Shown in pieces: positions 8,824-15,653 of a DNA stretch of 39,023 nucleotides. The translations under genes were made by a program, and so were the position numbers. Each line of letters begins with the position of its first letter. Position 1 is the first letter of the stretch. Location: NCBI RefSeq assembly GCF_011043545.1, contig NZ_JAAKGP010000019.1:1-39023 (forward strand), written 5' to 3'. Source of the DNA: Rhodobacter sp. SGA-6-6 (GTDB lineage: Bacteria; Pseudomonadota; Alphaproteobacteria; Rhodobacterales; Rhodobacteraceae). Below the pieces are notes generated by a model. The model was not told the origin of the DNA, made no database searches, and saw only the letters and a list, made by a program, of their open reading frames with translations.

Positions 8824-9318
8824 TTATTCGATGATCATCAGCGGAGCGCCGAATTCGACCGGGGCGCCGTCGTCGACCAGGATGCGTTTCACCGTCCCGG
8901 CCTTCGGCGCCGGGATGTGGTTCATCGTCTTCATCGCCTCGATGATCAGCACGGTCTGGCCCTCGGCCACGGTGGCGCCCACGGTCACGAAGGGGGTCGC
9001 GCCGGGTTCCGCCGCCAGATAGGCGGTGCCGACCATGGGCGAGGTCACCGCGCCCGGGTGCTGGCTGGGGTCTTCCGCCGCCGCCGGGGCTGCCGCGGGC
9101 GCCGCCGCTGCCGCAGGGGCCGCCGCCGCGGGGGCGTGATGCACCGGCGCCGGGGCCGCCGCCTGCACCACCGTCACCTGCTTCACCACGCGGACCTCCA
9201 GGCTGTCGTCCTCGCCGTATTCGCGTTTCACCGACAGCTCGGTCAGCTCGTTCTTGTTCAGCAGCTCGGCCAGGGCCGAGATGAAGGCGACGTCCGCGTC
9301 GGGGGAATGTTTGCTCAT
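8824..9318 (-). CDS. accB: Acetyl-CoA carboxylase biotin carboxyl carrier protein
   Basis: This 164-residue carrier protein has an N-terminal segment, an Ala/Pro-rich flexible linker (about 53-90) and a C-terminal biotinyl domain. The biotin is attached to Lys130 in EAMKTMN, and the BCCP-type thumb region (TSPMVGTAYLAAEPGATPFV) is present. The gene starts at ATG 9318 with AGAGGA upstream and leads the accB-accC operon. A plausible sigma-70 promoter lies 46-74 nt upstream on the same strand. Confidence 0.97.
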   Translation of the reverse strand: MSKHSPDADVAFISALAELLNKNELTELSVKREYGEDDSLEVRVVKQVTVVQAAAPAPVHHAPAAAAPAAAAAPAAAPAAAEDPSQHPGAVTSPMVGTAYLAAEPGATPFVTVGATVAEGQTVLIIEAMKTMNHIPAPKAGTVKRILVDDGAPVEFGAPLMIIE

Positions 9319-9363
9319 GCCGTCCTCTGTTTGGCTTTTACTGCCGGGTCTTGGCGCTGAACG

Positions 9364-9392
9364 CTTATAGGCCAGCCCGGCAGGGGTGAAAA
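9364..9392 (-). promoter_or_regulatory. Putative sigma-70 promoter of accBC
   Basis: On the minus strand TTTTCA (9392-9387) and TATAAG (9369-9364) are separated by 17 nt. They lie 46-74 nt upstream of the accB ATG. The spacing is ideal and the matches are moderate. Confidence 0.45.
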
Positions 9393-9450
9393 GCGCCCAT
9401 TCCGGAGGCAGGGGCGGCGGACGGCCCGAAACTTTCGCACCGCGCCAAAA

Positions 9451-9466
9451 TTTACCGTTTGATAAA
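9451..9466. promoter_or_regulatory. Candidate TetR-family operator upstream of preT
   Basis: TTTACCGTTTGATAAA is an imperfect 6-4-6 palindrome (half-sites TTTACC and TTTATC) inside an AT-rich patch flanked by AAAATTT on both sides. The geometry is the same as that of the RutR-type boxes at 15524 and 15558. It lies 71 nt before the preT start. The inferred ligand is one of the two TetR proteins encoded at 13581 and 14849. Confidence 0.4.
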
Positions 9467-9536
9467 ATTTCGGACCTGTGAGACGATTCGCCGGAAGCAA
9501 GCCATCAGAGCAAGCCCCAGGGAGGCGATACGCCAA

Positions 9537-10856
9537 ATGCCGAACAGCCCGCTGACGCCAGGCATCGTGCCGGCGCGTCTTTCCGCCGAAGCCCTCGCCC
9601 GCAATTTCGCCGACCACGAGCCGCCCTTCGACCTGCACGAGGCGCGGGTGGCCGCCGACCGCTGCTATTTCTGCCACGATGCGCCCTGCATGGCGGCCTG
9701 CCCGACCACCATCGACATCCCCCTCTTCATCCGCCAGATCGCCACCGGCACCCCCGAGGCGGCAGCGAAGACGATCTGGAGCCAGAACATCCTCGGCGGC
9801 ATCTGCGCCCGCGTCTGCCCGACCGAGACCCTTTGCGAGGAAGCCTGCGTGCGGGAGGCGGCGGAAGGCAAGCCGGTCGAGATCGGCCGGCTGCAGCGCT
9901 TCGCCACCGACACCGCCATGGCGAAAGAGGTGCATCCCTTCTCCCGATCCCCCTCGACCGGGAAGAGGGTTGCCGTGGTGGGCGCGGGTCCGGCTGGTCT
10001 GGCCTGCGCCCACCGTCTGGCGATGAAGGGCCACGAGGTCACGGTGTTCGAGCGCCGCCCCAAGGCCGGGGGGCTGAACGAATACGGCATCGCCTCCTAC
10101 AAGGCGACCGGCGGCTTCGCCGCGCACGAGGTGGACTGGCTGTTGTCCATCGGCGGCATCACCCTGCGGACCGGGGTGGAGCTGGGCCGCGACATCACGC
10201 TCGACGCGCTGCGCGGGGAATATGACGCGGTGTTCCTGGGGTTGGGACTGCAAGGCGTCAACGCCCTTCGGGCCGAGGGCGAGGAGAAGGAGGGCGTCCG
10301 CAACGCCGTCGACTTCATCGCCGAGCTGCGGCAGGCGCCGGACCTGGGCGCGCTTCCGGTCGGCCGCGACGTGGTGGTGATCGGCGGCGGCATGACCGCG
10401 GTCGATGCCGCGGTGCAGTCGAAGCTCCTGGGCGCCGAGAACGTCACCATCGTCTATCGCCGCGGGCAGGACAGAATGTCGGCCTCCACCCACGAGCAGG
10501 ACCATGCGGTGCAGGCGGGCGTGCGGATCATCCACAACGCCGCCCCCTTGCGGGTGCTGGGCAACGGCCGGGTGGAGGCGGTGGAATTCGCCTATACCGA
10601 GGACGGGCCGGGCGGGCTGACCCTTCTGCCCGAGACCTTCCGGCTGAAGGCGGATCAGGTGTTCAAGGCCATCGGCCAGACCCTGACCGGCGCGCCGGAC
10701 GGCATCCGGCCGGAAGGCGGCAAGATCGCGCTGACCCCGGCCAAGGTCTGGGCCGGCGGCGACTGCCGGGCGGGCGGCGAGGACCTGACCGTCACCGCCG
10801 TCGCTGAGGGCCGCGATGCCGCCGAGGCGATCCACGCCCATCTCACGGCCGCCTGA
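9537..10856 (+). CDS. preT: NAD-dependent dihydropyrimidine dehydrogenase subunit PreT
   Basis: This 439-residue flavoprotein is the electron-input subunit of the PreTA enzyme, which reduces uracil/thymine to the dihydro form. It has an N-terminal [4Fe-4S] domain with Cys motifs CYFCHDAPCMAACP and CARVCPTETLCEEAC, an FAD-binding Rossmann fold (VAVVGAGPAGLACA), a nucleotide-binding fold (VVVIGGGMTAVDAA) and a C-terminal FAD contact (VWAGGDCRAGG). I chose ATG 9537, preceded by AGGGAGG, because the frame upstream of it is non-conserved leader. preA lies downstream with a dedA gene between them. A palindrome at 9451 may be an operator. Confidence 0.95.
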   Translation: MPNSPLTPGIVPARLSAEALARNFADHEPPFDLHEARVAADRCYFCHDAPCMAACPTTIDIPLFIRQIATGTPEAAAKTIWSQNILGGICARVCPTETLCEEACVREAAEGKPVEIGRLQRFATDTAMAKEVHPFSRSPSTGKRVAVVGAGPAGLACAHRLAMKGHEVTVFERRPKAGGLNEYGIASYKATGGFAAHEVDWLLSIGGITLRTGVELGRDITLDALRGEYDAVFLGLGLQGVNALRAEGEEKEGVRNAVDFIAELRQAPDLGALPVGRDVVVIGGGMTAVDAAVQSKLLGAENVTIVYRRGQDRMSASTHEQDHAVQAGVRIIHNAAPLRVLGNGRVEAVEFAYTEDGPGGLTLLPETFRLKADQVFKAIGQTLTGAPDGIRPEGGKIALTPAKVWAGGDCRAGGEDLTVTAVAEGRDAAEAIHAHLTAA

Positions 10857-10862
10857 TGGGCG

Positions 10863-10922
10863 CGGTTTGCCCTTGCCCCCGGGCGGCTGCCGCGCCAAAC
10901 CGGGCGCGGGCAAGGGGGCGGG
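10863..10922 (+). promoter_or_regulatory. Interleaved inverted repeats covering the dedA ribosome binding site
   Basis: CGGTTTG (10863-10869) can pair with CAAACCG (10896-10902), and CCCTTGCCC (10870-10878) with GGGCAAGGG (10908-10916). The order a-b-a'-b' is that of a pseudoknot. The b' arm contains the AAGGGGG ribosome binding site of dedA, whose ATG is at 10923. The structure could limit dedA translation or separate it from preT. This is a prediction from complementarity only. Confidence 0.45.
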
Positions 10923-11456
10923 ATGGACGCGATCGCGGAGTTCTTCATCGGCTGGATCGAGCGCAACCAGGCTTGGCTGCCGCTGATCATGCTGGTCTTC
11001 GCCGCGGCCGAGACCACCGCCTTCCTGTCGATCCTGGTCCCCTCCACCGCCGTCCTGGTCGCCGTGGGGGCGATGGCGGCCACCGGAGCGGTGCCGTTCT
11101 GGCCGCTCTGGGCCGGGGCGGCGGCGGGGTCGCTGATCGGGTCGACCTTCAGCTACTGGCTCGGCCGCCGCTACGGCCGCACGGTGCTGGAGATGCGGCC
11201 CTTGTCGCGCCATCCCGAGATGGTGGAGAAGGCCCGGGCCGCCTTCGTGAAATACGGCCCGGCCACGGTGCTGGTCGGCCATTACCTGACGGTGCTGCGG
11301 CCGGTGGTCTTCCTGCTGGCCGGCATGACCGGGATGCGGCTGCGGCGGTTCATGTTCTGGAACCTGCTCGGCTGCGCCTCCTGGGCGTATCTGATCCCCA
11401 AGCTCGGCCAGTTCGGCGGCGACATCCTCGGCTGGCTCTGGTCCTTCTTCGCCTGA
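10923..11456 (+). CDS. DedA family membrane protein
   Basis: This 177-residue integral membrane protein has the DedA/SNARE-associated (VTT) core: a re-entrant helix with ETTAFLSILVPSTAVL, the GSLIGSTFSYWLGRRYG motif, and R-P-V-V-F-L-LAGMTGMRLRRFMFWN. Family members are lipid scramblases/flippases of the inner membrane, and relatives affect antimicrobial resistance and membrane potential. It has about five hydrophobic segments. It is shorter than typical E. coli DedA proteins (about 200-220). It sits between preT and preA on the same strand, so it is probably co-transcribed, although no role in pyrimidine breakdown is known. Confidence 0.85.
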   Translation: MDAIAEFFIGWIERNQAWLPLIMLVFAAAETTAFLSILVPSTAVLVAVGAMAATGAVPFWPLWAGAAAGSLIGSTFSYWLGRRYGRTVLEMRPLSRHPEMVEKARAAFVKYGPATVLVGHYLTVLRPVVFLLAGMTGMRLRRFMFWNLLGCASWAYLIPKLGQFGGDILGWLWSFFA

Positions 11457-11519
11457 CCGTCCCCGGACGGCCCCTCCGCCCCGCATCCCCTCTCCCAGCT
11501 TGTCGCAAGGAGGCCCGTG

Positions 11520-12821
11520 ATGGCTGACCTCACCTCGAATTTCATCGGCATCAAGTCCCCCAACCCGTTCTGGCTGGCCTCGGCGCCGCCGACCGACAAG
11601 CAATACAACGTCGAGCGCGCCTTCGAGGCCGGCTGGGGCGGCGTGGTCTGGAAGACCCTCGGCGCCGAGGGGCCGCCCATCGTCAACGTCTCGGGCCCGC
11701 GCTACGGCGCGATCTGGGGGGCGGACCGGCGGCTTCTCGGCCTGAACAACATCGAGCTGATCACCGACCGGCCGCTGGAGGTGAACCTGCGCGAGATCAA
11801 GGAGGTCAAGCGCAAGTGGCGCGACCGGGCGCTGGTGATCAGCCTGATGGTCCCCTGCGAAGAGGATTACTGGAAGGCCATCCTCAAGGCCATTGAGGAC
11901 ACCGAGGCCGACGGGGTGGAGCTGAACTTCGGTTGCCCGCACGGCATGGCCGAACGCGGCATGGGCAGCGCCGTGGGGCAGGTGCCGGAATATATCGAGA
12001 TGGTCACCCGCTGGGTGAAGCAGTATTCCCGGATGCCCTGCATCGTGAAGCTGACACCCAACGTCACCTCGATCCTGCCGCCCGCCATGGCGGCCAACCG
12101 GGGCGGGGCGGATGCGGTCAGCCTGATCAACACCATCAAGTCGATCACCAATGTCGACCTCGACAATTTCTCGCCCTTCCCGATGATCGATGGCAAAGGG
12201 AGCCACGGCGGCTATTGCGGCCCGGCGGTGAAGCCGATCGCGCTGAACATGGTGGGCGAAATCGCGCGCCATGAAGAGACGCGGGGCCTGCCGATCTCGG
12301 GCATCGGCGGGGTGACGACCTGGCGCGACGCGGCCGAGTTCCTGGCGATGGGAGCGGGCAACGTGCAGGTTTGCACCGCGGCGATGACCTATGGCTTCAA
12401 GGTGGTGCAGGAGATGATCACCGGCCTGTCGCAATACCTGGACGAAAAGCAGATGCGGCTGGACCAACTGGTCGGCCGGGCGGTGCCGAACTTCGTCGAA
12501 TGGCAGCACCTGAACCTGAACTACGTCACCAAGGCGCAGATCAACCAGGAGGAATGCATCAAGTGCGGCCGCTGCTATGCCGCCTGCGAGGACACCAGCC
12601 ACCAGGCCATCGCCATGTCGCCCGAGCGGGTGTTCTCGGTGAAGGACGAGGACTGCGTGGCCTGCAACCTCTGCGTCAACGTCTGCCCGGTGGAGAACTG
12701 CATCACCATGGTGCCGATGGCGAAAGGCGCGCTGGACCCCCGCACCGGCCGCCCGGTCGGCGATTTCGCCGACTGGACCACGCATCCGAACAACCCGATG
12801 GCGGTGCAGGCGGCGGAATAG
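11520..12821 (+). CDS. preA: NAD-dependent dihydropyrimidine dehydrogenase subunit PreA
   Basis: This 433-residue catalytic subunit pairs with PreT. Its FMN-binding TIM barrel of the dihydroorotate-dehydrogenase type (residues 1 to about 310) includes ELNFGCPHGM, VKLTPNV and GIGGVTTWRDAAEF. A C-terminal two-cluster ferredoxin domain carries CIKCGRCYAAC and CVACNLCVNVC. It reduces uracil or thymine at the FMN with electrons passed from PreT. AAGGAGG lies 6 nt before ATG 11520; a GTG at 11517 is in frame but too close to the site. A large palindromic repeat element begins 72 nt after the stop. Confidence 0.96.
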   Translation: MADLTSNFIGIKSPNPFWLASAPPTDKQYNVERAFEAGWGGVVWKTLGAEGPPIVNVSGPRYGAIWGADRRLLGLNNIELITDRPLEVNLREIKEVKRKWRDRALVISLMVPCEEDYWKAILKAIEDTEADGVELNFGCPHGMAERGMGSAVGQVPEYIEMVTRWVKQYSRMPCIVKLTPNVTSILPPAMAANRGGADAVSLINTIKSITNVDLDNFSPFPMIDGKGSHGGYCGPAVKPIALNMVGEIARHEETRGLPISGIGGVTTWRDAAEFLAMGAGNVQVCTAAMTYGFKVVQEMITGLSQYLDEKQMRLDQLVGRAVPNFVEWQHLNLNYVTKAQINQEECIKCGRCYAACEDTSHQAIAMSPERVFSVKDEDCVACNLCVNVCPVENCITMVPMAKGALDPRTGRPVGDFADWTTHPNNPMAVQAAE

Positions 12822-12892
12822 CCGCCGCGCCGTCGGGCGGGGCCGTCTGGGGCTGCCCACTATCTACGACCGGCTGCCTCGGGGCAGGAAAA

Positions 12893-13162
12893 GGCGAGGC
12901 ACTGCCTCGCCCCCGCCCGTGCGCGGCGGCTGCACCCGGAAACCTGTCAGCTCTGAACCCGGAGAGGCCAGCGCCCGACCCGGCGGGCGAGAAGCGCCCG
13001 CCGAGGGCGGGGCGGGCGCTGGCCGGGCCTTGGGGGCCCGGCCGGGACAACGGGAAGCGTTGCGCCGTGGCGAAGGCACGCGCCTTCGCCATGGCACCGG
13101 CGGAGCGGCGGGGTGAACCCCGCCCTACACGGGACATTCCGTAGGGCGGGGTTCACCCCGCC
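12893..13162 (-). repeat. Large modular palindromic element, copy A (inverted and rearranged)
   Basis: It contains five palindromic modules. In plus-strand order they are module 4 (12893-12911, GGCGAGGCACTGCCTCGCC), module 3 (12966-13024, nested double stem with outer arms GGCCAGCGCCCG/CGGGCGCTGGCC), module 2 (13021-13043), module 1 (13068-13091, GGCGAAGGC/GCCTTCGCC) and module 5 (13107-13162, a long stem with ends GGCGGGGTGAACCCCGCC). Modules 1-4 are reversed relative to copies at 24994, 32869 and 36799, but module 5 stays on the right. It fills the gap between convergent genes, and no protein-coding signal is seen in it. Confidence 0.9.
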
Positions 13163-13177
13163 ATCCCCGGCTCCCCC

Positions 13178-13486
13178 TCACTCCACCGGATCGTTCAGCG
13201 GGTTCAGCCCGGCCACCAGCGAGGCCATCTCATAGGCCCGCTGCGCCGCCATCGCCCGCGCCCGGGCGCTTTCCACCGCGAAGCCGCGATCCGCCGGCCG
13301 CTCCCCCACCGCATCGCCGCGGGAGGCGCCTTCGGCCGGCGCCACCGCCCGCGGCAACTCCGTCGGCACCGCCGCTTCCAAGCGGGCGCCATGCACCGCG
13401 GCCGCACCGCGCGTCTGGATGCCGTCTGCGGACGGCGAGGTTCCCGGCCATGGCACCGACGGCCGGACGGCTGAGACAGGTCCCAT
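13178..13486 (-). CDS. Small conserved-looking hypothetical protein
   Basis: This 102-residue protein of unknown function has a Pro/Ala-rich, low-complexity N-terminal half. The C-terminal part (RARAMAAQRAYEMASLVAGLNPLNDPVE) looks like a folded helix that ends in a recognisable xxLNPLNDP tail, which I have seen on small Rhodobacterales proteins of unknown role. It has no membrane segment or signal peptide. ATG 13486 is chosen; GGAG touches it and a GTG at 13495 is an alternative start. It lies just downstream of a TetR gene on the same strand. Confidence 0.55.
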   Translation of the reverse strand: MGPVSAVRPSVPWPGTSPSADGIQTRGAAAVHGARLEAAVPTELPRAVAPAEGASRGDAVGERPADRGFAVESARARAMAAQRAYEMASLVAGLNPLNDPVE

Positions 13487-13580
13487 CTCCGTCACCCCAG
13501 TCAAGGTGCCCCCACGCGGCCGAGCATAGCCGATTCCCCGAAGATTTCCCCCGCAAACTCCGCGGCATTCGATCCGCATT

Positions 13581-14198
13581 CTACGGATCGGGCCGCGGCT
13601 CCAGCAGGCGGCGGAACAGGGTGTCGAGGAAGCCGCCGGCCTCGGCGAAGGGATCGTGGCCGGGGCCGAGCACCAGCCGCACCTGGGCGTCGAAATCGGC
13701 GTAATGCTGGGTCAGCGCCCAGATCGAGAAGATCAGGTGCACCGGATCGACCCGGGCGATGCGGCCCTCCTCCATCCAGGCCCGCAGCACCGCGGCCTTG
13801 TCCTCGACCAGCGCCCGCAGGTCGGTCTCGATCACCCCGGCCAGCCGCGGCGCGCCCTGGATGATCTCGCCGGCGAAGAGCCGGCTCTCGCGCGGGTAGT
13901 CGCGGGCAAGGTCCAGCTTGCGGCGGACATAGCCCAGGATCTCGGCCACCGGCTCGCCGCGCGGGTCCATCGTCCGCAGCGGGTCGAGCCAGGTGTCCAA
14001 GAGCCCGGTCAGCAGCGCGCTGTGGATCGCCTCCTTCGAGGGGAAGTAGTAGAGCAGGTTCGGCTTCGACAGCCCCGCCACCTCGGCAATCTGGTCGAGG
14101 GTGGCGCCGCGGAAGCCATGGGCCGAGAAGACCTCGAGCGCGGCATCGAGGATGGTCTCGCGGTTCTTCCGCTGGATACGGCTGCGCGGTGCGGTCAT
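13581..14198 (-). CDS. TetR family regulator, RutR/YcdC-like (first of two)
   Basis: This 205-residue repressor has an N-terminal TetR helix-turn-helix (about 12-58: ILDAALEVFSAHGFRGATLDQIAEVAGLSKPNLLYYFPSKEAI) and a C-terminal ligand domain of the YcdC/RutR type with the IWALTQHYADF segment, which is shared nearly verbatim with the second regulator at 14849. RutR-type proteins bind pyrimidines and control their breakdown genes. I chose ATG 14198, preceded by AGGGGG; an upstream in-frame ATG at 14225 lacks support. It is probably a paralogue that governs preT-dedA-preA or the transporter, perhaps through the palindrome at 9451. Confidence 0.85.
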   Translation of the reverse strand: MTAPRSRIQRKNRETILDAALEVFSAHGFRGATLDQIAEVAGLSKPNLLYYFPSKEAIHSALLTGLLDTWLDPLRTMDPRGEPVAEILGYVRRKLDLARDYPRESRLFAGEIIQGAPRLAGVIETDLRALVEDKAAVLRAWMEEGRIARVDPVHLIFSIWALTQHYADFDAQVRLVLGPGHDPFAEAGGFLDTLFRRLLEPRPDP

Positions 14199-14314
14199 CT
14201 GGCCCCCTGTTTCCGGGATGCCCATCCTTCACGCTTCGCCGCCCGGATTCAAGGCATCGGCTCCTGCCACGCGCCTTCGGCCTGTCGTCGCGGGATGAAG
14301 GTCCCGACGAGGCG

Positions 14315-14782
14315 TCAGCCGCCCGCCAGCAGCGCCTCGATGGCGCGCACGGCCAGGCGGTGGTCCTCCAGTTGCGGCAGGCCGGAGACGGTGACGCAGG
14401 CGACCACGCCGACGCCAACGACCCGGACCGGCACCGCGCCGCCGTGGTCGGCATAGTCCTCGGGCGGAAGCCCGTGTTTCGCCAGCGTCTCGCCCTTGTC
14501 CCGGTTGCGGGTGCCGACCAGCAGCGAGGCTTCCTGGAACATCAGCGCGGTGGCCGACTTGCGGGCGGCCCAGAGGTCGTTCAGCGGCGCCGAGCCGGGC
14601 AGGGCGGCGTGGAACAGGCAGCGGTCGGCGGTGCGGATGTCGATCACGACGGCCAGGTTGCCCGAGCGCGCCATCTCGACCAGCGTCAGGCCGAGCGCCA
14701 GCGCTGTATCCTCGGTGAAGCGGGGAAAGACCAGGCGGCGGGCTTCCTCGGCCAGGTCGGACAGGCTGGGGGCTTCGGTCAT
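14315..14782 (-). CDS. UPF0303 / HbpS-GlcG-like (heme-degrading domain) protein
   Basis: This 155-residue protein belongs to the UPF0303 branch of the HbpS/GlcG-like fold (PF03928). The signature region is RKSATALMFQEASLLVGTR and LPPEDYADHGGAVPVRVVG, ending VVACVTVSGLPQLEDHRLAVRA. The name 'heme-degrading' is inherited from distant relatives, and the real activity in this context is unknown. GAGGA precedes ATG 14782. It lies between two RutR-like regulators in a pyrimidine locus, so a role in that pathway is plausible. A second in-frame ATG at 14827 would lie inside the palindromic repeat and is rejected. Confidence 0.8.
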   Translation of the reverse strand: MTEAPSLSDLAEEARRLVFPRFTEDTALALGLTLVEMARSGNLAVVIDIRTADRCLFHAALPGSAPLNDLWAARKSATALMFQEASLLVGTRNRDKGETLAKHGLPPEDYADHGGAVPVRVVGVGVVACVTVSGLPQLEDHRLAVRAIEALLAGG

Positions 14783-14803
14783 CGGCGGTCCTCGCGCTGG
14801 AAT

Positions 14804-14852
14804 CCGATTTTCGCCGAAAATCGGCAAGAAGCTGATTTTCGGCGAAAATCAG
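14804..14852. repeat. Paired 21-bp palindromes (TTTTCGnCGAAAA family), 49 bp
   Basis: 14804-14824 (CCGATTTTCG-C-CGAAAATCGG) and 14832-14852 (CTGATTTTCG-G-CGAAAATCAG) are each perfect palindromes, separated by 7 nt. The whole unit is 49 bp, exactly as long as the unit at 29734-29782. The right palindrome includes the stop codon of the TetR gene at 14849. It may act as a terminator or a transcript-processing site between two leftward genes. Confidence 0.85.
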
Positions 14853-15505
14853 TCGGCTGTCGACAGTCCGATGCCGCGCAGGATGATCGCCTTGACGCTT
14901 TCGGTCGCGGCCTTCCATTGCCGGTCGGTGAAGGGGCGGCCGCCGTTCAGCGTCTCGATCTGGTGGCCGAAGTCGGCGTAGTGCTGGGTCGTCGCCCAGA
15001 TCATGTAAAGCAGGTGCCGCGGATCGACCGGGGCCATCCGCCCCTCGTCGATCCAGCGCTGGATCGCCTTCACCCGGCCCTCGGTCCAGCTGCGCAAGGT
15101 GCCTTCCAGATAATCCTGGATCACCGGCGCGCCATGCATCACTTCCGAGGCCCAGACCTTCGACCCGAAGGGATGCTGGCGGCTGATCCGCATCTTCGCC
15201 TCGATATAGGCGCCGATGCCGGTGGCGGGGTCGGCGGCGGTGTCGAAGCTGTCGGCGGCATGGAGCCAGATGGTGAAGATGTTCTCAACCACCCGGCGGT
15301 AGAGGTCCTCCTTGGTGGCGAAGTAGTAATGCAGGTTGGCCTTGGGCAGCCCGGCCATGTCGGCGATCAGCTGCATGGTGGCGCCGCCGAATCCGGCCTC
15401 GGCGAAGACCTTCTCGGCGGCCTCCAGGATCACCCGCTCGTTCTCGCGCCGGATGTCGGTGCGGCGCGGCGGCCTGGGGCGCGGAATTTCGGCGGCATCG
15501 TCCAT
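14849..15505 (-). CDS. rutR: TetR family regulator of pyrimidine catabolism, RutR-like (second)
   Basis: This 218-residue protein has an N-terminal TetR helix-turn-helix (about 22-68: ERVILEAAEKVFAEAGFGGATMQLIADMAGLPKANLHYYFATKEDL) and a YcdC/RutR C-terminal domain (WATTQHYADFGHQIE). E. coli RutR binds TTGACCAnnTGGTCAA and is released by uracil/thymine. Two boxes very close to that consensus lie 19-68 nt upstream of this ATG, between it and the amidohydrolase gene, so self-repression and control of the catabolic operon are likely. The gene name is by similarity and context. No clear ribosome binding site is seen before ATG 15505. Confidence 0.85.
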   Translation of the reverse strand: MDDAAEIPRPRPPRRTDIRRENERVILEAAEKVFAEAGFGGATMQLIADMAGLPKANLHYYFATKEDLYRRVVENIFTIWLHAADSFDTAADPATGIGAYIEAKMRISRQHPFGSKVWASEVMHGAPVIQDYLEGTLRSWTEGRVKAIQRWIDEGRMAPVDPRHLLYMIWATTQHYADFGHQIETLNGGRPFTDRQWKAATESVKAIILRGIGLSTAD

Positions 15506-15523
15506 GGCGGGGCCGGGAATGTG

Positions 15524-15539
15524 TTGACCGGATGGTCAG
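15524..15539. promoter_or_regulatory. RutR-type operator box 1
   Basis: TTGACCGGATGGTCAG is a 6-4-6 palindrome with TGACC/GGTCA half-sites, matching the known RutR consensus TTGACCAnnTGGTCAA at nearly all fixed positions. It lies in the divergent gap between the RutR-like regulator and the amidohydrolase operon. Confidence 0.75.
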
Positions 15540-15557
15540 GTTGTGGTCGCGTATCCC

Positions 15558-15573
15558 TTGACCATACGGTCAG
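15558..15573. promoter_or_regulatory. RutR-type operator box 2
   Basis: TTGACCATACGGTCAG is the second box, centred 34 bp from the first, about three helical turns, so two dimers could bind on the same face of the DNA. It is 81-96 nt upstream of the amidohydrolase start. Confidence 0.75.
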
Positions 15574-15653
15574 GAAAAGATTCGCCGCAAGGCGTGTCGG
15601 ACCCGGACCGAAGGGCGCGCAAGATGCCCGGCGACGATAGGGAGAGCAAGCTG

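Noticed and set aside
9315-12860. A 1181-codon minus-strand open frame opposite preT-dedA-preA
   Set aside because: It is a high-GC shadow frame of three well-supported genes and has no recognisable domain or ribosome binding site.
12703-13156. Short open frames on both strands inside repeat copy A, with similar peptides in the other copies
   Set aside because: The shared peptides come from the palindromic DNA itself, occur on both strands, and run into flanking non-coding sequence.
13581-13704. Small plus-strand frame overlapping the first TetR gene
   Set aside because: It is antisense to a clear TetR gene and has no features of its own.
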